A DNA stretch of 64,000 nt from positions 545,501 to 609,500 of the forward strand of contig BRXU01000021.1 of NCBI GenBank assembly GCA_030267565.1, written 5' to 3'. Position numbers and translations under genes: made by a program. Every line of letters begins with the position of its first letter. The stretch's first letter is position 1. Below are positions 1 to 11,004 of this stretch, one piece after another. The notes below the pieces were generated by a model. That model was not told the origin of the DNA. It did no database searches and worked only from the letters and a program-made list of their open reading frames with translations. This DNA is from Pleodorina starrii. Taxonomy: Eukaryota; Chlorophyta; Chlorophyceae; Chlamydomonadales; Volvocaceae.

Positions 1-455
1 CGGGTGGGTTGGTGGCTGGGTGGGTGGGTGGGTGAGACGGGGGAGCCGCTTGTGACCTCTACCGAACCTAGGGGTGAGCCCTCCGGCCCGGCCTTAAGAC
101 GGGTGAGGTGATCCGTCGCATCACTCCCAAGTGATCCGAGTAATTCTCGTGTGCGTGTGTTTGTGGTGGTTGGGGGGGTTAGAGAAGGAAGAAGAACCGC
201 AGCCAAGGCACCCTGGTTGACGACCCTGGGGGGTGAATGCGACCCAGCAACGCATCTGACCAGTCACCGATCACCGATCACCGATCACCAAACGTACAAG
301 TGCGTGGGCTTTGTCAGCGTGTGGGTATGAGTGCGTTAACGAGATCGGGAGGGGGTGGGGTTGCAAGGGGCTGGGGTTCTCCATGCTCCCCACCCACCCC
401 ACCCCACCTACCCAACCCCACCCCGGCCCCAACCCCGGCCCCAACCCCGCCTCAG
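1..455. other. Probable intron/upstream part of the GT90 gene, no coding signal
   Basis: No exon can be supported here. The stretch is G/T-rich on the left and C/A-rich just before position 455, as expected of an intron ending in a pyrimidine-rich acceptor (CTCAG at 451-455). A short direct repeat of TCACCGA lies at about 264-291. Earlier exons of the glycosyltransferase must lie here or, more likely, to the left of the window. Confidence 0.4.
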
Positions 456-1350
456 CCTGTTGCGGCACCGGGTCAACCTGGTGGAGTTCTGGCGGGGTTC
501 GTTGGGGAGCGGCCCCGAGGACCTGGTTTTGGAGCTGGACTGGGCGGCGGACAACGACGAGGCGGCGGCGGCGGTGGCGGCGGAGGGTCAGCGGCTGGCG
601 GCGACCTACCTGACGGGCAACGGCCGCACGTGCTACTGGTACAGGTGGGGCCTGGGTCAGGTGGGGCCTGGGTCAGATCGCATCGCTTCTGCCCCTCCCC
701 GCCCCGCCCCGTTCCCGCCCCGGTAAACCTCGATCGCCGAACGATGGTTCGCTCGCCGACTTGCTCCGTGCGCGCTTCGCACGCTTTGTGCGCTTCCAGC
801 TGTTTGCAGCCGCACATGTGCACACACGCGCGCGAGGGGGTGATGCAGCAGCAGCAGCAGGCTGTTTTGTGCGTTGTTGGTTTCTCTCCGGCGTCTGGTC
901 CTCGCGCACGTCGTGTCACACCCATGCACGGGTGCACGAGCCATCCGAACGATGACATGACCCGATTATTGCAGCCAGCCAAAACACATGTGTGCGCGCG
1001 GGGCGCAAAGCTTCGTGTGTTCGTGACACTCCCCAGACTTGCACCCACCCATCCTGCTTCGCTGGCGGATTTTCCCCCTTAGCCCCTTTTCTCGTCGGGC
1101 TTGCCTTTGATGAACATTTCATTATTTTCGCGCTGATGTACCGTACTTCGTCCGTCGCAATCTCAAACACTCATGCACACGTGCACACGCGCGGACACGC
1201 AGGCTGTTGCACGGCATCCGGAGCGCCCTGTCGTACAGCCCTTCGCTGTCCCAGTGGCCCGAGGCTCAGCCGCTGAGGCGCGTGGTGGAGGAGCAGCTTC
1301 TGGCGGCGCCCGGCGGAAAAGAATTGTACGACTTGCCGTGGGCGCCATAA
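456..1350 (+). CDS. GT90 / CAP10-domain glycosyltransferase, C-terminal exons (5' end outside window)
   Basis: Two exons, 456-644 and 1203-1350, are joined by a GT-AG intron (645-1202) that splits an Arg codon (ag|g) and keeps the frame. The joined protein runs LLRHRVNLVEFWRG, then a segment rich in D/E/A (WAADNDEAAAAVAAEGQRLA), then YLTGNGRTCYWYR|LLHGIRSAL, and ends ELYDLPWAP-stop. The pattern W..ND..A......GQ.LA..YL......CYWYRLL is what I know from the end of GT90 (CAP10/KDELC/POGLUT-like) glycosyltransferases, Golgi/ER enzymes that transfer sugars to protein or glycan acceptors. Only about 110 residues are visible, so substrate and catalytic residues cannot be judged. Family assignment is from pattern recognition only. 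Confidence 0.62.
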
Positions 1351-1774
1351 TGTACGGCGCCAAATTGGTGGAGGGCGCATGTCGTATTTCGTTGTCGTAC
1401 TACAGGTCGCCACCCCAAAATACGCGACCGCGGGAGGGGACGCGCGACCGGGACACGTCTTATGTGGACACGTCTTTGTGACCGTGTGTTGCGTGGTGTT
1501 GCGCTGTGTGCAGGTTTGTAGGAGTTTGGAGGTTGCCGAGGGGGTATCCGCTGGGAGGGAGGGAGGGTGCCGGGGGGTTAGACAGAGCGGGACGGAGCGG
1601 GACACACAGCCGAAAGTGTGCTGTGGTGAGGGGCATCCCAACTGCAAGGTTTCAGATGCCGCATGCAAAAAAAACGTTTTTTGGTTTTATACGTGCTTTG
1701 GATGTTTATTGTTGGCGGGGAAATGACGTGAGCCTTGGTATTGCCTTGGCAGTACACACATGATGTGATATTGA

Positions 1775-1779
1775 TGTAA
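1775..1779 (+). terminator. TGTAA polyadenylation signal of the GT90 gene
   Basis: TGTAA is the usual volvocine poly(A) signal. It lies 425 nt after the GT90 stop codon, followed by GTACAAGAGGCAAAC. Other TGTAA words occur at about 2082 and 2561, so the exact end is uncertain. Confidence 0.5.
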
Positions 1780-3074
1780 TGTACAAGAGGCAAACATCCT
1801 AAAGATGGTGTCGGGGAGAGACGTCGTACAAACCCAATTAACCTGGGTGCGGCGTAAGGAGCGTACGTAACTGTTGCGTGCGTGGGTCGTTTCGTGGATT
1901 CGTTAATGGTTGGTTGCAGCCGTTGACGGTTCGCAACGGTTTCGGGCTCTTGAGGTGTCGACTGTCGAGACATTTCTAAGTTCTGGAGATGCACTGGGGG
2001 GTGAATCGACCCGGCACTGGGGCCTGGCCCCCATTCTTACGGAGGGTGCCATGAATCGGGTGGTACTTGGCTTTTGGCTTTTGTAACTCTCGCATACTTT
2101 TGGGGCCGCCTTCGTTCGGGGTTTCGCAACCTTGGGAGGCCGTGGAAAGGGTGGGTGGGGCTCAGTGCGATGTGGTGTGCGGTGTGGTGCGGTGGTGTGC
2201 GTCGTGGTCTGCTGTGGTAGAGTGTGGAGCATACCGAATTATCGATCGCTTGTTACACAAGCTGGACCCCCAAGAACTACCCGGGGAGGCGTGCGGTGGG
2301 GTGGGGGGGGGTATCCACGTATAGGCCGGAGCCCGTGAACGGTAAAGTAACAGAAGAAGCGTGCTGCTGAACAGGCCGAGATGGGGGGGCGCATCACTCA
2401 TCTCCGCACATGCATACAGGCGCGCACACACGCGCCCTTGCCCTCCTATGCAAACCCTCCCCACCCGTAGCAGGTACGTCATTGTGTGCCGAGCGGCAGT
2501 TGGGGGTGTTAGCGTGAGGCCGCCCGTCTTCATACAAGTACCGAACTGAGGGAACGGTAGTGTAACTTGGTGGTGGTGGTGGTGGTGGTGGTGGTGAGAC
2601 TTCGAAAAGCTTGGGAGTCGGTTTTGTATTCCCCGTTTCCGTTGCTCCCCGCGTCCCCGGTTTCCGCCAATTCCCCGGTTTCCCCGGTTCAGGTCGACGG
2701 TTAAGCCTGTTTGTCCGTTACATTTCAGACCGGGTTGAGCTGCCCTGTGAAAGCGCCACGCCTGACTTTACTGATTACCGGTATTGACACAATACGTATG
2801 TGTACAAAGATCATATCTCCATCGCGTAGAGGTTTATTTGGCCACGGTCACAGAAGAGTGACCGAGTTCGTTAGTTGGCGCATGCTAATGTTTGATTAGG
2901 AGAAGTGACTGGCTCTTGCAATTATAAACGGTACATAGGTATTTGTGTTTGAATATACAAAATGATGAAGCGTCCCGCCCCTTCGCAAGGCGTCGGCTCC
3001 GAACCAGGGCGTAATCCTTGCATTGGAGTTGCTCGCTCCACATACAACATGCTTTGGTGAAGACAGAACCTCAC
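1780..3074. other. Intergenic / 5' region of the bZIP-like gene
   Basis: No exon is supported. A (TGG)n microsatellite lies at 2568-2596. A perfect 7-bp inverted repeat, CGGTCAC (2845-2851) and GTGACCG (2858-2864), sits about 260 bp before the start codon and could be a regulator site, though this is speculative. GC content drops in 2740-3060, as is common just upstream of volvocine genes. Confidence 0.4.
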
Positions 3075-3086
3075 ATGCTTGTCTAG
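3075..3086 (+). promoter_or_regulatory. Minimal upstream ORF (ATG CTT GTC TAG)
   Basis: The first ATG upstream of the bZIP-like gene opens a three-codon reading frame (M-L-V-stop) in another frame, 37 nt before the chosen ATG at 3124. If it lies in the mRNA leader, ribosomes would meet it first, so it could dampen translation. Whether it is transcribed is not shown. Confidence 0.4.
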
Positions 3087-3123
3087 GCGGAAAAGAAAGC
3101 CATATGAGTGGGAAGCAGGGCAA

Positions 3124-6100
3124 ATGGAAGCCCAGTATTCCGATGCGGAGTTTTCTGATATCCTCTGCGCGTTTGCGGAGGTGGATGACATGCTGATAGG
3201 TTGGGATGTTCTCACTTCCCCACCGAGAGATGCTGGTGCCTCACTTCAGGCAGTTGACCAGCCCAACGACCAGCATGGAACTGATGACCCAGCTTCATTG
3301 TTCCCCGACCTCCCAGACCTCCCTTACACTGCTGCATCAAACGCAACAGCATCCTTAATTGACACCAGGCCGGCACCGGAGGGGCTCCAAAACGCGCAGT
3401 CCTCAACTCCCGAGGCTCGGCGTGCCTCACCTCCTAGCCTCGGCGAATCCAACACCATCTCCGCCCCACAGCTGCCCGTCGGTGGCGACTTCCAGGCGTT
3501 GCAGACACCCTCAGCATCACCCCTTCAAACCTACACGTTCTACGGGTCCGGTCCGCTGCTGCAGCTCTCCTCACAGGCGCAGCTCGCGCCGATGGAGTCA
3601 CAACTCCCGGGGCACCAGCAGCCGCAGTTGCCGCCCCAGCACTCGACCCAGATCAACCTTGAGCCCCGGGAGCCGCCGCTTCCGTATCTGGTTCAGACTC
3701 CTTCCTCCAGTCTTTCAATGGACCTCTCCTTCGGCGCCACTGGCGCAACTAGCGGCAGCCACGGCCAGCCTCGCGGCTCAATGGACACCTCCAGCCCCGG
3801 CGGCGGCGGTGGCGGCGACGGCGGCGCCGCCGCCATCGCGCCCAACTTCAGCGGCGTCAGCGGCGGCATCAGCGAGTATGATGGTGACGGTTGTGGGTGC
3901 TGGTCGTCAGCCTTGTCCATCTCGGTGCCGCCACCCCCGCCACGGCCGCCGCAACAAGGCTTCGGCAGCGACGGTGCGCACGCGGCGGCGCCGCCGCTGC
4001 CGCTGCCGCCGCAGCTATTGCAATGGCCTGCGGGCGCGCTGGTCACGACGGACGGCTCCGGTACCGTGGTGTGGGCGCCCGTGGCGCGCTTGCCGCCGCC
4101 GCCGGCAGCAGCGGCGGCGGCCGCGGCCACTCCCTCCGGCATGGCGACGGGGCCCAGCTACGACGTCCACAGCCAGCGAGCCCAAGTGCAGACCCTGCCA
4201 CCCGCATCCCTGCTACCGCTCATGGTGCCTTCCGAAACGGCCGCGGGTGTCGCTTTCCAGGCCTCGTCGGCCCCAGGGTTGCAGCCCGGATTGGGGCTGT
4301 TAGGGCTGGGGCAGGGGCCAGGCCCGGGTCCCGGGCCTGGTCCGGGCTCGGCCGTTGCGGCGGGACCGGCGCAAGCTCAGGTTTCGGAGCAGGCTCGGGG
4401 GCCAGGCCCCGAGCCGACTGCCCAGCTCCCCGCAGCGGCCGTCGGCGGCGGCTGGGGCACGGTTGCGGGCGCCGCTGGGGCCGGAGTGGCGCCGCGGGGC
4501 ATGGCGCCGCCATTCTCCGGCGCCGGCGCCGCCGCCGCCGTCACCGCAGCTGCTGCCGCAGGAGCCGGGGCGGCAGTGCCGCTGGCGCCGGCGTCGGCGC
4601 AGGGCTACCATTTTGGCGGCGGCGGCCTTCATGCCGCAGCGGCGGACCGTCCTGCGCCAGCAGGGACAGCAGCAGCGGCGGTGGCGGCCGCTGGCGCCGT
4701 CACCGCCGCCGCCGTCGCCGCCACCGCCGCCGCCGGCGGTCACTGCGGACCAACTCTTCGATCTGTGGCTGGTCAAGCAGGGCCCGCGGCGCCGCCGCCG
4801 GGGACGGTGGCGGCGGCGGCGGCGACGACAACCTCCGGTGGCGTGTCGGGTGCGGCGCTGCTGGCGCAGTTGGTGGCGGAGGCGGCCGCCGGCGGGTGGG
4901 CGGCGGTGGCGACGGGGCTGGCGCCGCTGCCGCCGGCGCAGGGTCGTACGGCGGAGGAGCTCCTGGCGGGCCTGGACTTGCAGGTGGGTGGAAAGGCGGG
5001 GCGCGTGGCGACGAAGACGACTCGACGGCCTTGGCGACGTTTAGGGAGCTTTAGGGCTTTTCCGGCGATGTTGTAAGAGCGAAAAGGCCGAAAACGTGCA
5101 GTGCAGACAGGAGGAGGGCTCCGGGGAAGGGCCTTTTGTCAACAACAAAACAATGTTGTCAACAGCGGCACTCCCCCCTAACGAGGGAGGCGACTCCGAC
5201 ACTCCCTGCTATCCGGTTGTCTCCCGGCCTCCAGGGCTGCCTCCCGGGCTGCAACCACCACCATCACATCACATCACCACCCACAACATCGGCAACAGCA
5301 GCATGGGCAAAATGCGGTTGCTAACAAGCCCGCGGCAACCCCTCGCCGCAACGGACAACGCATTGTCACTGTCACTGCCCCGTGCCCCCTCTCTCCGCTG
5401 TGATGTGATTCTTCCGCAAGAACGATGAACCTTTCTCACTCCTCTCACACTCTTTCTCTCCCGCCTCCCCCACCTCTCCACCTCTCTCCACCTCTCTCCA
5501 CCTCCCTCCACCTCCCCCACCTCTCCTACCTCCCCCACCTCTCCCACCTCTCCTCCTCTCTCCCCCACCTCTCCCACCTCTCTCCTCTCCTCTCTCCTCG
5601 CAGGAGGTCTTTGCGCCGCCCAAGCCCTCCCACGCCAAGAGGATCCGCGGCCACGTGCGCCGCGCCGCCGACCTCAAGGCCGCACTGGCAGATCGAGTGA
5701 GGGCCATTCAGCGGTTGGCGGCACAGAACGCCGACCTGCGCGGCCGCGCGAAGGTTCTGGAGCTCGTCGTGCGGTGCCGGGACGAGCAGCTACGCCTGCT
5801 CCGAAACCACCGTACATCCGCCGACGGGCGGGTGTACTACGTGGAGCAGTTGGGGGTGGGGATGGGGGGAGGTGCCGGAGGGGCAGCGGGGGTGGGAGGC
5901 GGAGGAGAGGGAGGAGGAGAGGGAGGAGGAGGAGGCGGAGGCGCGCTGGTGCCGTACATTGGTACGAACGCGGCGGCACTTGCGACGATGCCGGCCACGG
6001 AGCTGCTGCAGATGGTACGTGCGCTGTGCGAATGTTGGGAATGTGCGAATGTTGTGCGTGTGTGTGTCGGTTTGTGGGTTTGTCGCTCTGTTTGTTTGTT

Positions 6101-9100
6101 GCTTTGTTTCTGTTGCTTTGTGGGGGAGGTGTGCGCGTGTTTGTGTCAATGCGGGTTTGTAGGTTGTGGGTTTGTGTTAATGCTGTGGGTTTGTGTGAAT
6201 GCGGGGAAAATGTCTGTCTGTGGGTGTTAATGTTATCAAGAAGGAACAGGGAGGGGAGTAGCGGCCTCGCTACCGGAGACGCTGTGTTGAGAGCACAGCA
6301 AGCCGGTGTGCGTGTAGTGTGTGTGCATTGGCGGAAGGGAAGACAGGGTGGCGGGGGGCTATGGCCTTTAGGGCGCAGCGCAGCGCACTTTCGGAGAGGA
6401 AAGCGATTGCTGCCTGCAGCAGCTGCAGTAGGAGCAGCAGCAGCAGTAGCAGAAGTAGCATCATCATCATCAGCAGCAGCAGCAGCAGCAGTAACAGTAA
6501 CAGTAGCGTCATCATCATCATCATCAGCAGCGCGCTTCACTCGTTTCATGCATAGTTTCGGACATGAGGAGTTAACGAGTAGGGAAGGAAGGGGGCTGGC
6601 TGGTGGGGAACAGCCTGGCGGGGGCATCCCCCGCCGCCGCAACAGCGAGGGAGAGCTATGCAGCTGCCCGCCACTCGCCCGCCTCTCCTTCACGTCGCAT
6701 CCACTCCGCCATCCGCGCACACAGCCACACACCCATTCGTAACCATCGTACACCACACAGACCCCTCTCGTGCCCTGCCTCCCGCATCCTACCTGCCGTA
6801 TCCATTATCTCACCCACCTACCTACCTACCCAACTAACTTAACCCAACTACCTAACTGCTGCTCGCTAACGGTCGCTGGCCGTCGCTGTCGATCGCAGTT
6901 TCGCAGAATCGTGGCGGACGTGTCGGCGAGCCTGGCAGCCGTGGAAAATCGCGACGAGAGCGCGTCGCCCGCTGCGGCGGAGGCAACCGACCCGAGAAAC
7001 CGGAAACCGACCCGCGGGTGGTCACAGCCGTCGCCGCCACCCGACGACGCGACCGCGCCGGTTCCTGCGCCGGTCACAGCGGGCCCGGAGGCCGGCGTTG
7101 GCCACAGCGGCGGCGACAACGCCGCGATGCAGCTCGCGATGACGATGACGACGGGGACACTACCGGGGCCGGTCGTCGCCGCCGCCGCAGGCGGCGGCGC
7201 GTCCGTCGGGCGTCCGGGCTCGATGGCTCGTCTGCGTGGGCAGATGGCGCTGTTCCGCAACTTGCTCCGTTACCTGGGGCTGGTGAACGAGGAGGCCTGC
7301 AAGTACGTCCGTCGGTTTTAGGTTGTACGGCGTGTGTACGGCATCATACGACGCAGTGTGCGCGAGCGCGTGAGGGAGGGTGGCAAGTCTAGGCGGTGGT
7401 GCGGAGGGGGGAGGAGAGGGGCGGTGGGTGCGCCCTGCACCCGCCCCCCCCCTCAGCCTCTCCCCTCCCGCTGCCCGCTCGCTCCCGCCCCTCTTCGACC
7501 CAGCACAGTTCTATCCCACCTTGGCAACAACTCAACAATGGCTATTGGCTGACTTTGGTTCTGAATAATGGATTCGAAATGGATTCCGCAATGAATCCGA
7601 AATGGATTCAAAATGGCTGCATCGTTGGTGGGTGCTGCAACCAGAAGTCCAGAACCAGAGCCACGTCATCCTTCACTCTCTCAACGTCTCAAGGAGCCCT
7701 CCGTCCCTTTCCTTCCCCTCCCTTCCCCTCCCTTCCCCTCCCTTCCCCTCCCTTCCCCTCCCTTCCCCTCCCTTCCCCTCCCTTCCCCTCCCTTCCCCTC
7801 CCTTCCCCTCCCTTCCCCTCCCTTCCCCTCCCTTCCCCTCCCTTCCCCTCCCTTCCCCTCCCTTCCCCTCCCTTCCCCTCCCTTCCCCTCCCTTCCCCTC
7901 CCTTCCCCTCCCTTCCCCTCCCTTCCCCTCCCTTCCCCTCCCTTCCCCTCCCTTCCCCTCCCTTCCCCTCCCTTCCCCTCCCTTCCCCTCCCTTCCCCTC
8001 CCTTCCCCTCCCTTCCCCTCCCTTCCCCTCCCTTCCCCTCCCTTCCCCTCCCTTCCCCTCCCTTCCCCTCCCTTCCCCTCCCTCTCTCTCGCTCTCGCTC
8101 GCTCCCTCCCTCTTCTCTTCACCGCCGCAGGTTCGCAGACACAACGCTGACCGGCGAGACGGCGGCTCCGGAACCAGGGCACTGGCTGCGGGTGGTGATG
8201 GCTCTGGGGCTCAATCAGCAGCAGCTGGCGGATGCAGCGGCGCTACACACCTGCTGGCAGGTACGTGACTGGCGGGCTGGCTGACTGGGTGCGTGGGTGG
8301 GTTGGTTGGGTTTAAGTTGAGGTTTGCGGGGCGAGTTCGGCGTCGGTTCCTCTGGGTCGGTTGTGTCGGTTAGGTTACCGGTAGTTAGATACTGGGGGCC
8401 ACCGTTGAGCTTCGGCCACGTCCGTGTCCGGTGCGCTCTGCAGCGTGTGTGCACGGGTGGTGATCCTCCTGATCTGGGTTGGGTCCCCTGATCTGGTTCC
8501 ACGAGCCCATTGAGTGCCGTACCGTGTCATCAATGTACGGAAGAACGGAGCTGCAATGGGTTGCGAGACAGACGGGGGACAAGGGGATGGCGATGCTGGT
8601 GGCCTGGTCGCCCGGTTGAGGGGTTGAGGCGGTTATAGAAAGGACCGTATGGGGCGGTTACCGGTATCGTCTTGCGGTGCGGAGGCTGCGACGACCACGT
8701 TCCCCGCGGCCTGCACTACAAGCGCCCGAAGGCAGGATTCCGAACAGCCTCCGAACAGCGAACAGCGCTTTCGGTCCAGTCCACTCGCGGCAATAGAATG
8801 GCGATGTGGGGGCAACGAGCAGCAACGGGGGGGGACAACAACAACAGGGAGCCGCCAACGGAGGGGAAGGCATTGCGAGTTCCTTGCAAAGCGTGTTTGT
8901 GGCACAAAGGGACGTAGAAAGTCCGTAAACGTTCATGTGTACGGCATGTGCGTACAACATGTGTACAACACCGTATCCTGGTGTACGACAGGACTGGCTG
9001 GCGCGCATCCACGCGGAGCGGCGCAGCGTCACCTCCGCGCTGGACGCGCTGCTGTCGATCAACCGGTACGGCGCGACGTACTTGGAATCTGTCGGACGGT

Positions 9101-11004
9101 ACGGCACAGATCGCGACGCGATCCACAAGATCCACGCCAACGTGATGCGCGAGCGGATCCTGCTGGTGCTCACGGGGGAGGTCTTCTGCTGGTGAGTTAC
9201 TTAACTTAGTTGAACAAAAAAACAAAAGAACGAGGGAGGTCCTCTGCTGGTGAGTTACTTAGTTGAAACAACTCGAACCAAAATGAATCATCATCATTGG
9301 GGATCTGGCACTCCGTTGTACAGCTGCCGTACAGTACATCAATTTACAGTAGTTGGCAATCCGGCATCGGCGGGTAAGAAAGAAGATACCGCAGCGAAGG
9401 GACGAAGACGGCGTTCGCGAACGGACCCGGAACCCCCCGGGAGCAATAGTTACACTTAACCTGCATTGGTGGGTCCCGCCGGTGGGTTCTGGATTGGGTG
9501 TATGTGCAAGTATGTTTCTTCTGGAAAGTTCTGGAAGCTCCTTGTTGCGGTTCTGAAGTGTTGAGCGCCACTTCCCCATCGATCGGGGCTTTTAGGGCAG
9601 GTGGGCGACGCGATGGGGACGGGGGGGATGGGTTGTGCGAATCTGTCGGTTGGTCGGTCGTACAGTGGGCGGCTGAGCGCAAGCGCGCTGCAGCCCCGAC
9701 CGGAGCGGGTGACGGACCGCAGCCTCGCCTCGGAGCGTGGGAGGGGGGGCTGCCGCCGTGCTGCAGCTGCAGCGGTGCACATCGGGGTCGTCCACTTCAT
9801 ACGGTAGCGGGGATCGTTGATTTGATCATCCGCCCGCACATGCGCCCTCGTCTGATTCGAGGAGCTCCAGATCGACGCCGTTCCGCCGCAGCTGCGCTAC
9901 TACCTTTATTCATCCACTCTCCAAACTTCCCCTGACGCCAAAACATAGAAAGTCACCTTCCCTAACGCCAAAATAGACAGTCGCCTTACGCTGTTGTGAC
10001 AGGGCCGGAAGCAGGCGTGCTCACTTGGCCTCCCTCCCTCCCCCCAGCCAAACCCTCCCCGTCCCAGATCGTGTAACGGACCAGAACCCAACCACCCTAG
10101 TAAAGCGACCAAACACCCCCACACCCTCCACGCAGTTCCTTCACTGCGGGTTTTCACGTTTCTCACCTCCCGATTCCTCCCATTCCCACCACCCACCCAC
10201 CCACATCCTCCTCCGCAGTCATATCCTGACGGACATCCAGTGGGCGCGCGCCATCGTACATTCGTATCCGTACATCCTCGATGTCTGGGAGCTCGTACGC
10301 GCCGCTTCGCAGCTGTACTACGCCACAACACGCGGCCTCATGTCCGCCTCCTTGTCATCATCCTGATCAATCTCCCTGAGACCTTGTGCCGTATACCGTA
10401 CTGTTACAGCGGGCTCCAGAACCCGATCTGGTGATGTACGGCAACAGTCGTTGGATTTCGCTCTGAAACAAATGGGCATGGAGGTGGGTTGGTCGATTGG
10501 TGGGTCGGGAGAAGGGAGGAGGGACAGAAGGCACCGTCGCGGGGCGCGGCCGAGGTGACTGCGGCGGCGGCGGCGGCGGTGGTTGTGGCGGTGGTGGTGG
10601 TAGCCGAGGAAGCCACAGCTTTTGCTGCTGGCTGCGCCGCGGCGTGTGTATTTATCAAATGGGCTTTGCAGGAAAGGCACAGGCAGGAAGGCCCAAAGCG
10701 AGCTTCGGATGCTCCGGGTCGCACAAGTGTGCGCGTTCGTGGTTGGGCGGGTGGTTGGATGGCTGGCGGTTGGGCGGGTGGGTTGCAGGGTGGTTGGGCG
10801 GTTGGTGGTTGGATGTGCGGGTGTTTAGACTGCAGCTGTGTTCCTCCCAAGCAAAATTGCCGCAGACAGCACGGTTCTTCCTTCTTGTTAATTGGATTTC
10901 ATAATGACAGGGAGTTTGTTTTGTCGTGTTCGTCATAGCGGGCACTGCAGGAACTGCTGCGAGACTGGGCTTTTTGCGGCGTTTGGCGGTTCACAGCCTG
11001 TTAG
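3124..11004 (+). CDS. bZIP-like transcription regulator (chlorophyte type), nine exons
   Basis: Proposed exons: 3124-4983, 5604-6014, 6899-7302, 8131-8260, 8992-9191, 10219-10341, 10420-10483 and 10951-11004. All junctions are GT-AG and phase-compatible (3246 nt, 1081 residues). The 78-nt intron 10342-10419 is the weakest. The start is ATG 3124; the frame is open to a stop at 3058, but an upstream TTG is less likely. Residues 1-620 are a disordered Ala/Gly/Pro/Gln region. Residues 632-675 read [20 protein letters not shown] and on into a zipper with Leu at 658, 665 and 672 and Asn662 at an 'a' position. The basic half lacks the invariant bZIP Asn. After exon 4, [25 protein letters not shown], then [19 protein letters not shown] resemble the ERR...ILTPLQ.A..VV.SYP region I recall in chlorophyte bZIP proteins. 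DNA binding is therefore plausible but may be altered. Confidence 0.6.
5421..5603 (+). repeat. CCACCTCT-type pyrimidine-rich repeat ending at a splice acceptor
   Basis: Imperfect tandem copies of CTCCACCTCT/CCCCACCTCT run to the acceptor CAG at 5601-5603 of intron 4984-5603. It serves as a very long polypyrimidine tract. Slippage-prone composition explains the repeat. Confidence 0.7.
6418..6532 (+). repeat. AGC/ATC trinucleotide microsatellite in intron
   Basis: Runs of AGC, ATC and AGT triplets inside intron 6015-6898 of the bZIP-like gene. On the reverse strand they read as poly-Leu/Met, which is a shadow. Confidence 0.8.
7711..8080 (+). repeat. 37 perfect tandem copies of a 10-bp pyrimidine unit
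   Basis: The unit CCTTCCCCTC is repeated 37 times without a mismatch, inside an uninterrupted 387-nt homopyrimidine run (7704-8090) in intron 7303-8130. The run ends 40 nt before the acceptor at 8129-8130. Perfect identity points to recent expansion. Purine/pyrimidine strand asymmetry of this length can form triplex DNA. Confidence 0.97.
9177..9269 (+). repeat. Duplicated exon end and splice donor
   Basis: The exon end and donor at 9177-9208 (GAGGTCTTCTGCTG|GTGAGTTACTT) recur with one change at 9236-9262 (GAGGTCCTCTGCTGGTGAGT). The first copy is used in the gene model. The second would read into an in-frame stop after the first donor, so it is probably a silent or decoy donor. Confidence 0.7.

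Noticed and set aside
3359..5054. Overlapping Arg/Pro-rich frames over the bZIP-like exon 1
   Set aside because: Shadow frames of a GC-rich exon; only the frame starting at 3124 continues with matching splice phases.
7711..8080. CRISPR-like array
   Set aside because: Head-to-tail 10-bp units without spacers in a eukaryotic intron; a simple satellite.
7396..8268. Pro/Leu/Ser repeat proteins and their Arg/Glu/Gly reverse-strand counterparts
   Set aside because: Translations of the 10-bp pyrimidine satellite inside an intron.
9862..9935. Candidate exon reading [14 protein letters not shown]
   Set aside because: It looked protein-like, but no donor keeps the frame before its stop, and the exon ending at 9191 joins directly in phase to 10219, where the conserved ILTDIQ segment begins.
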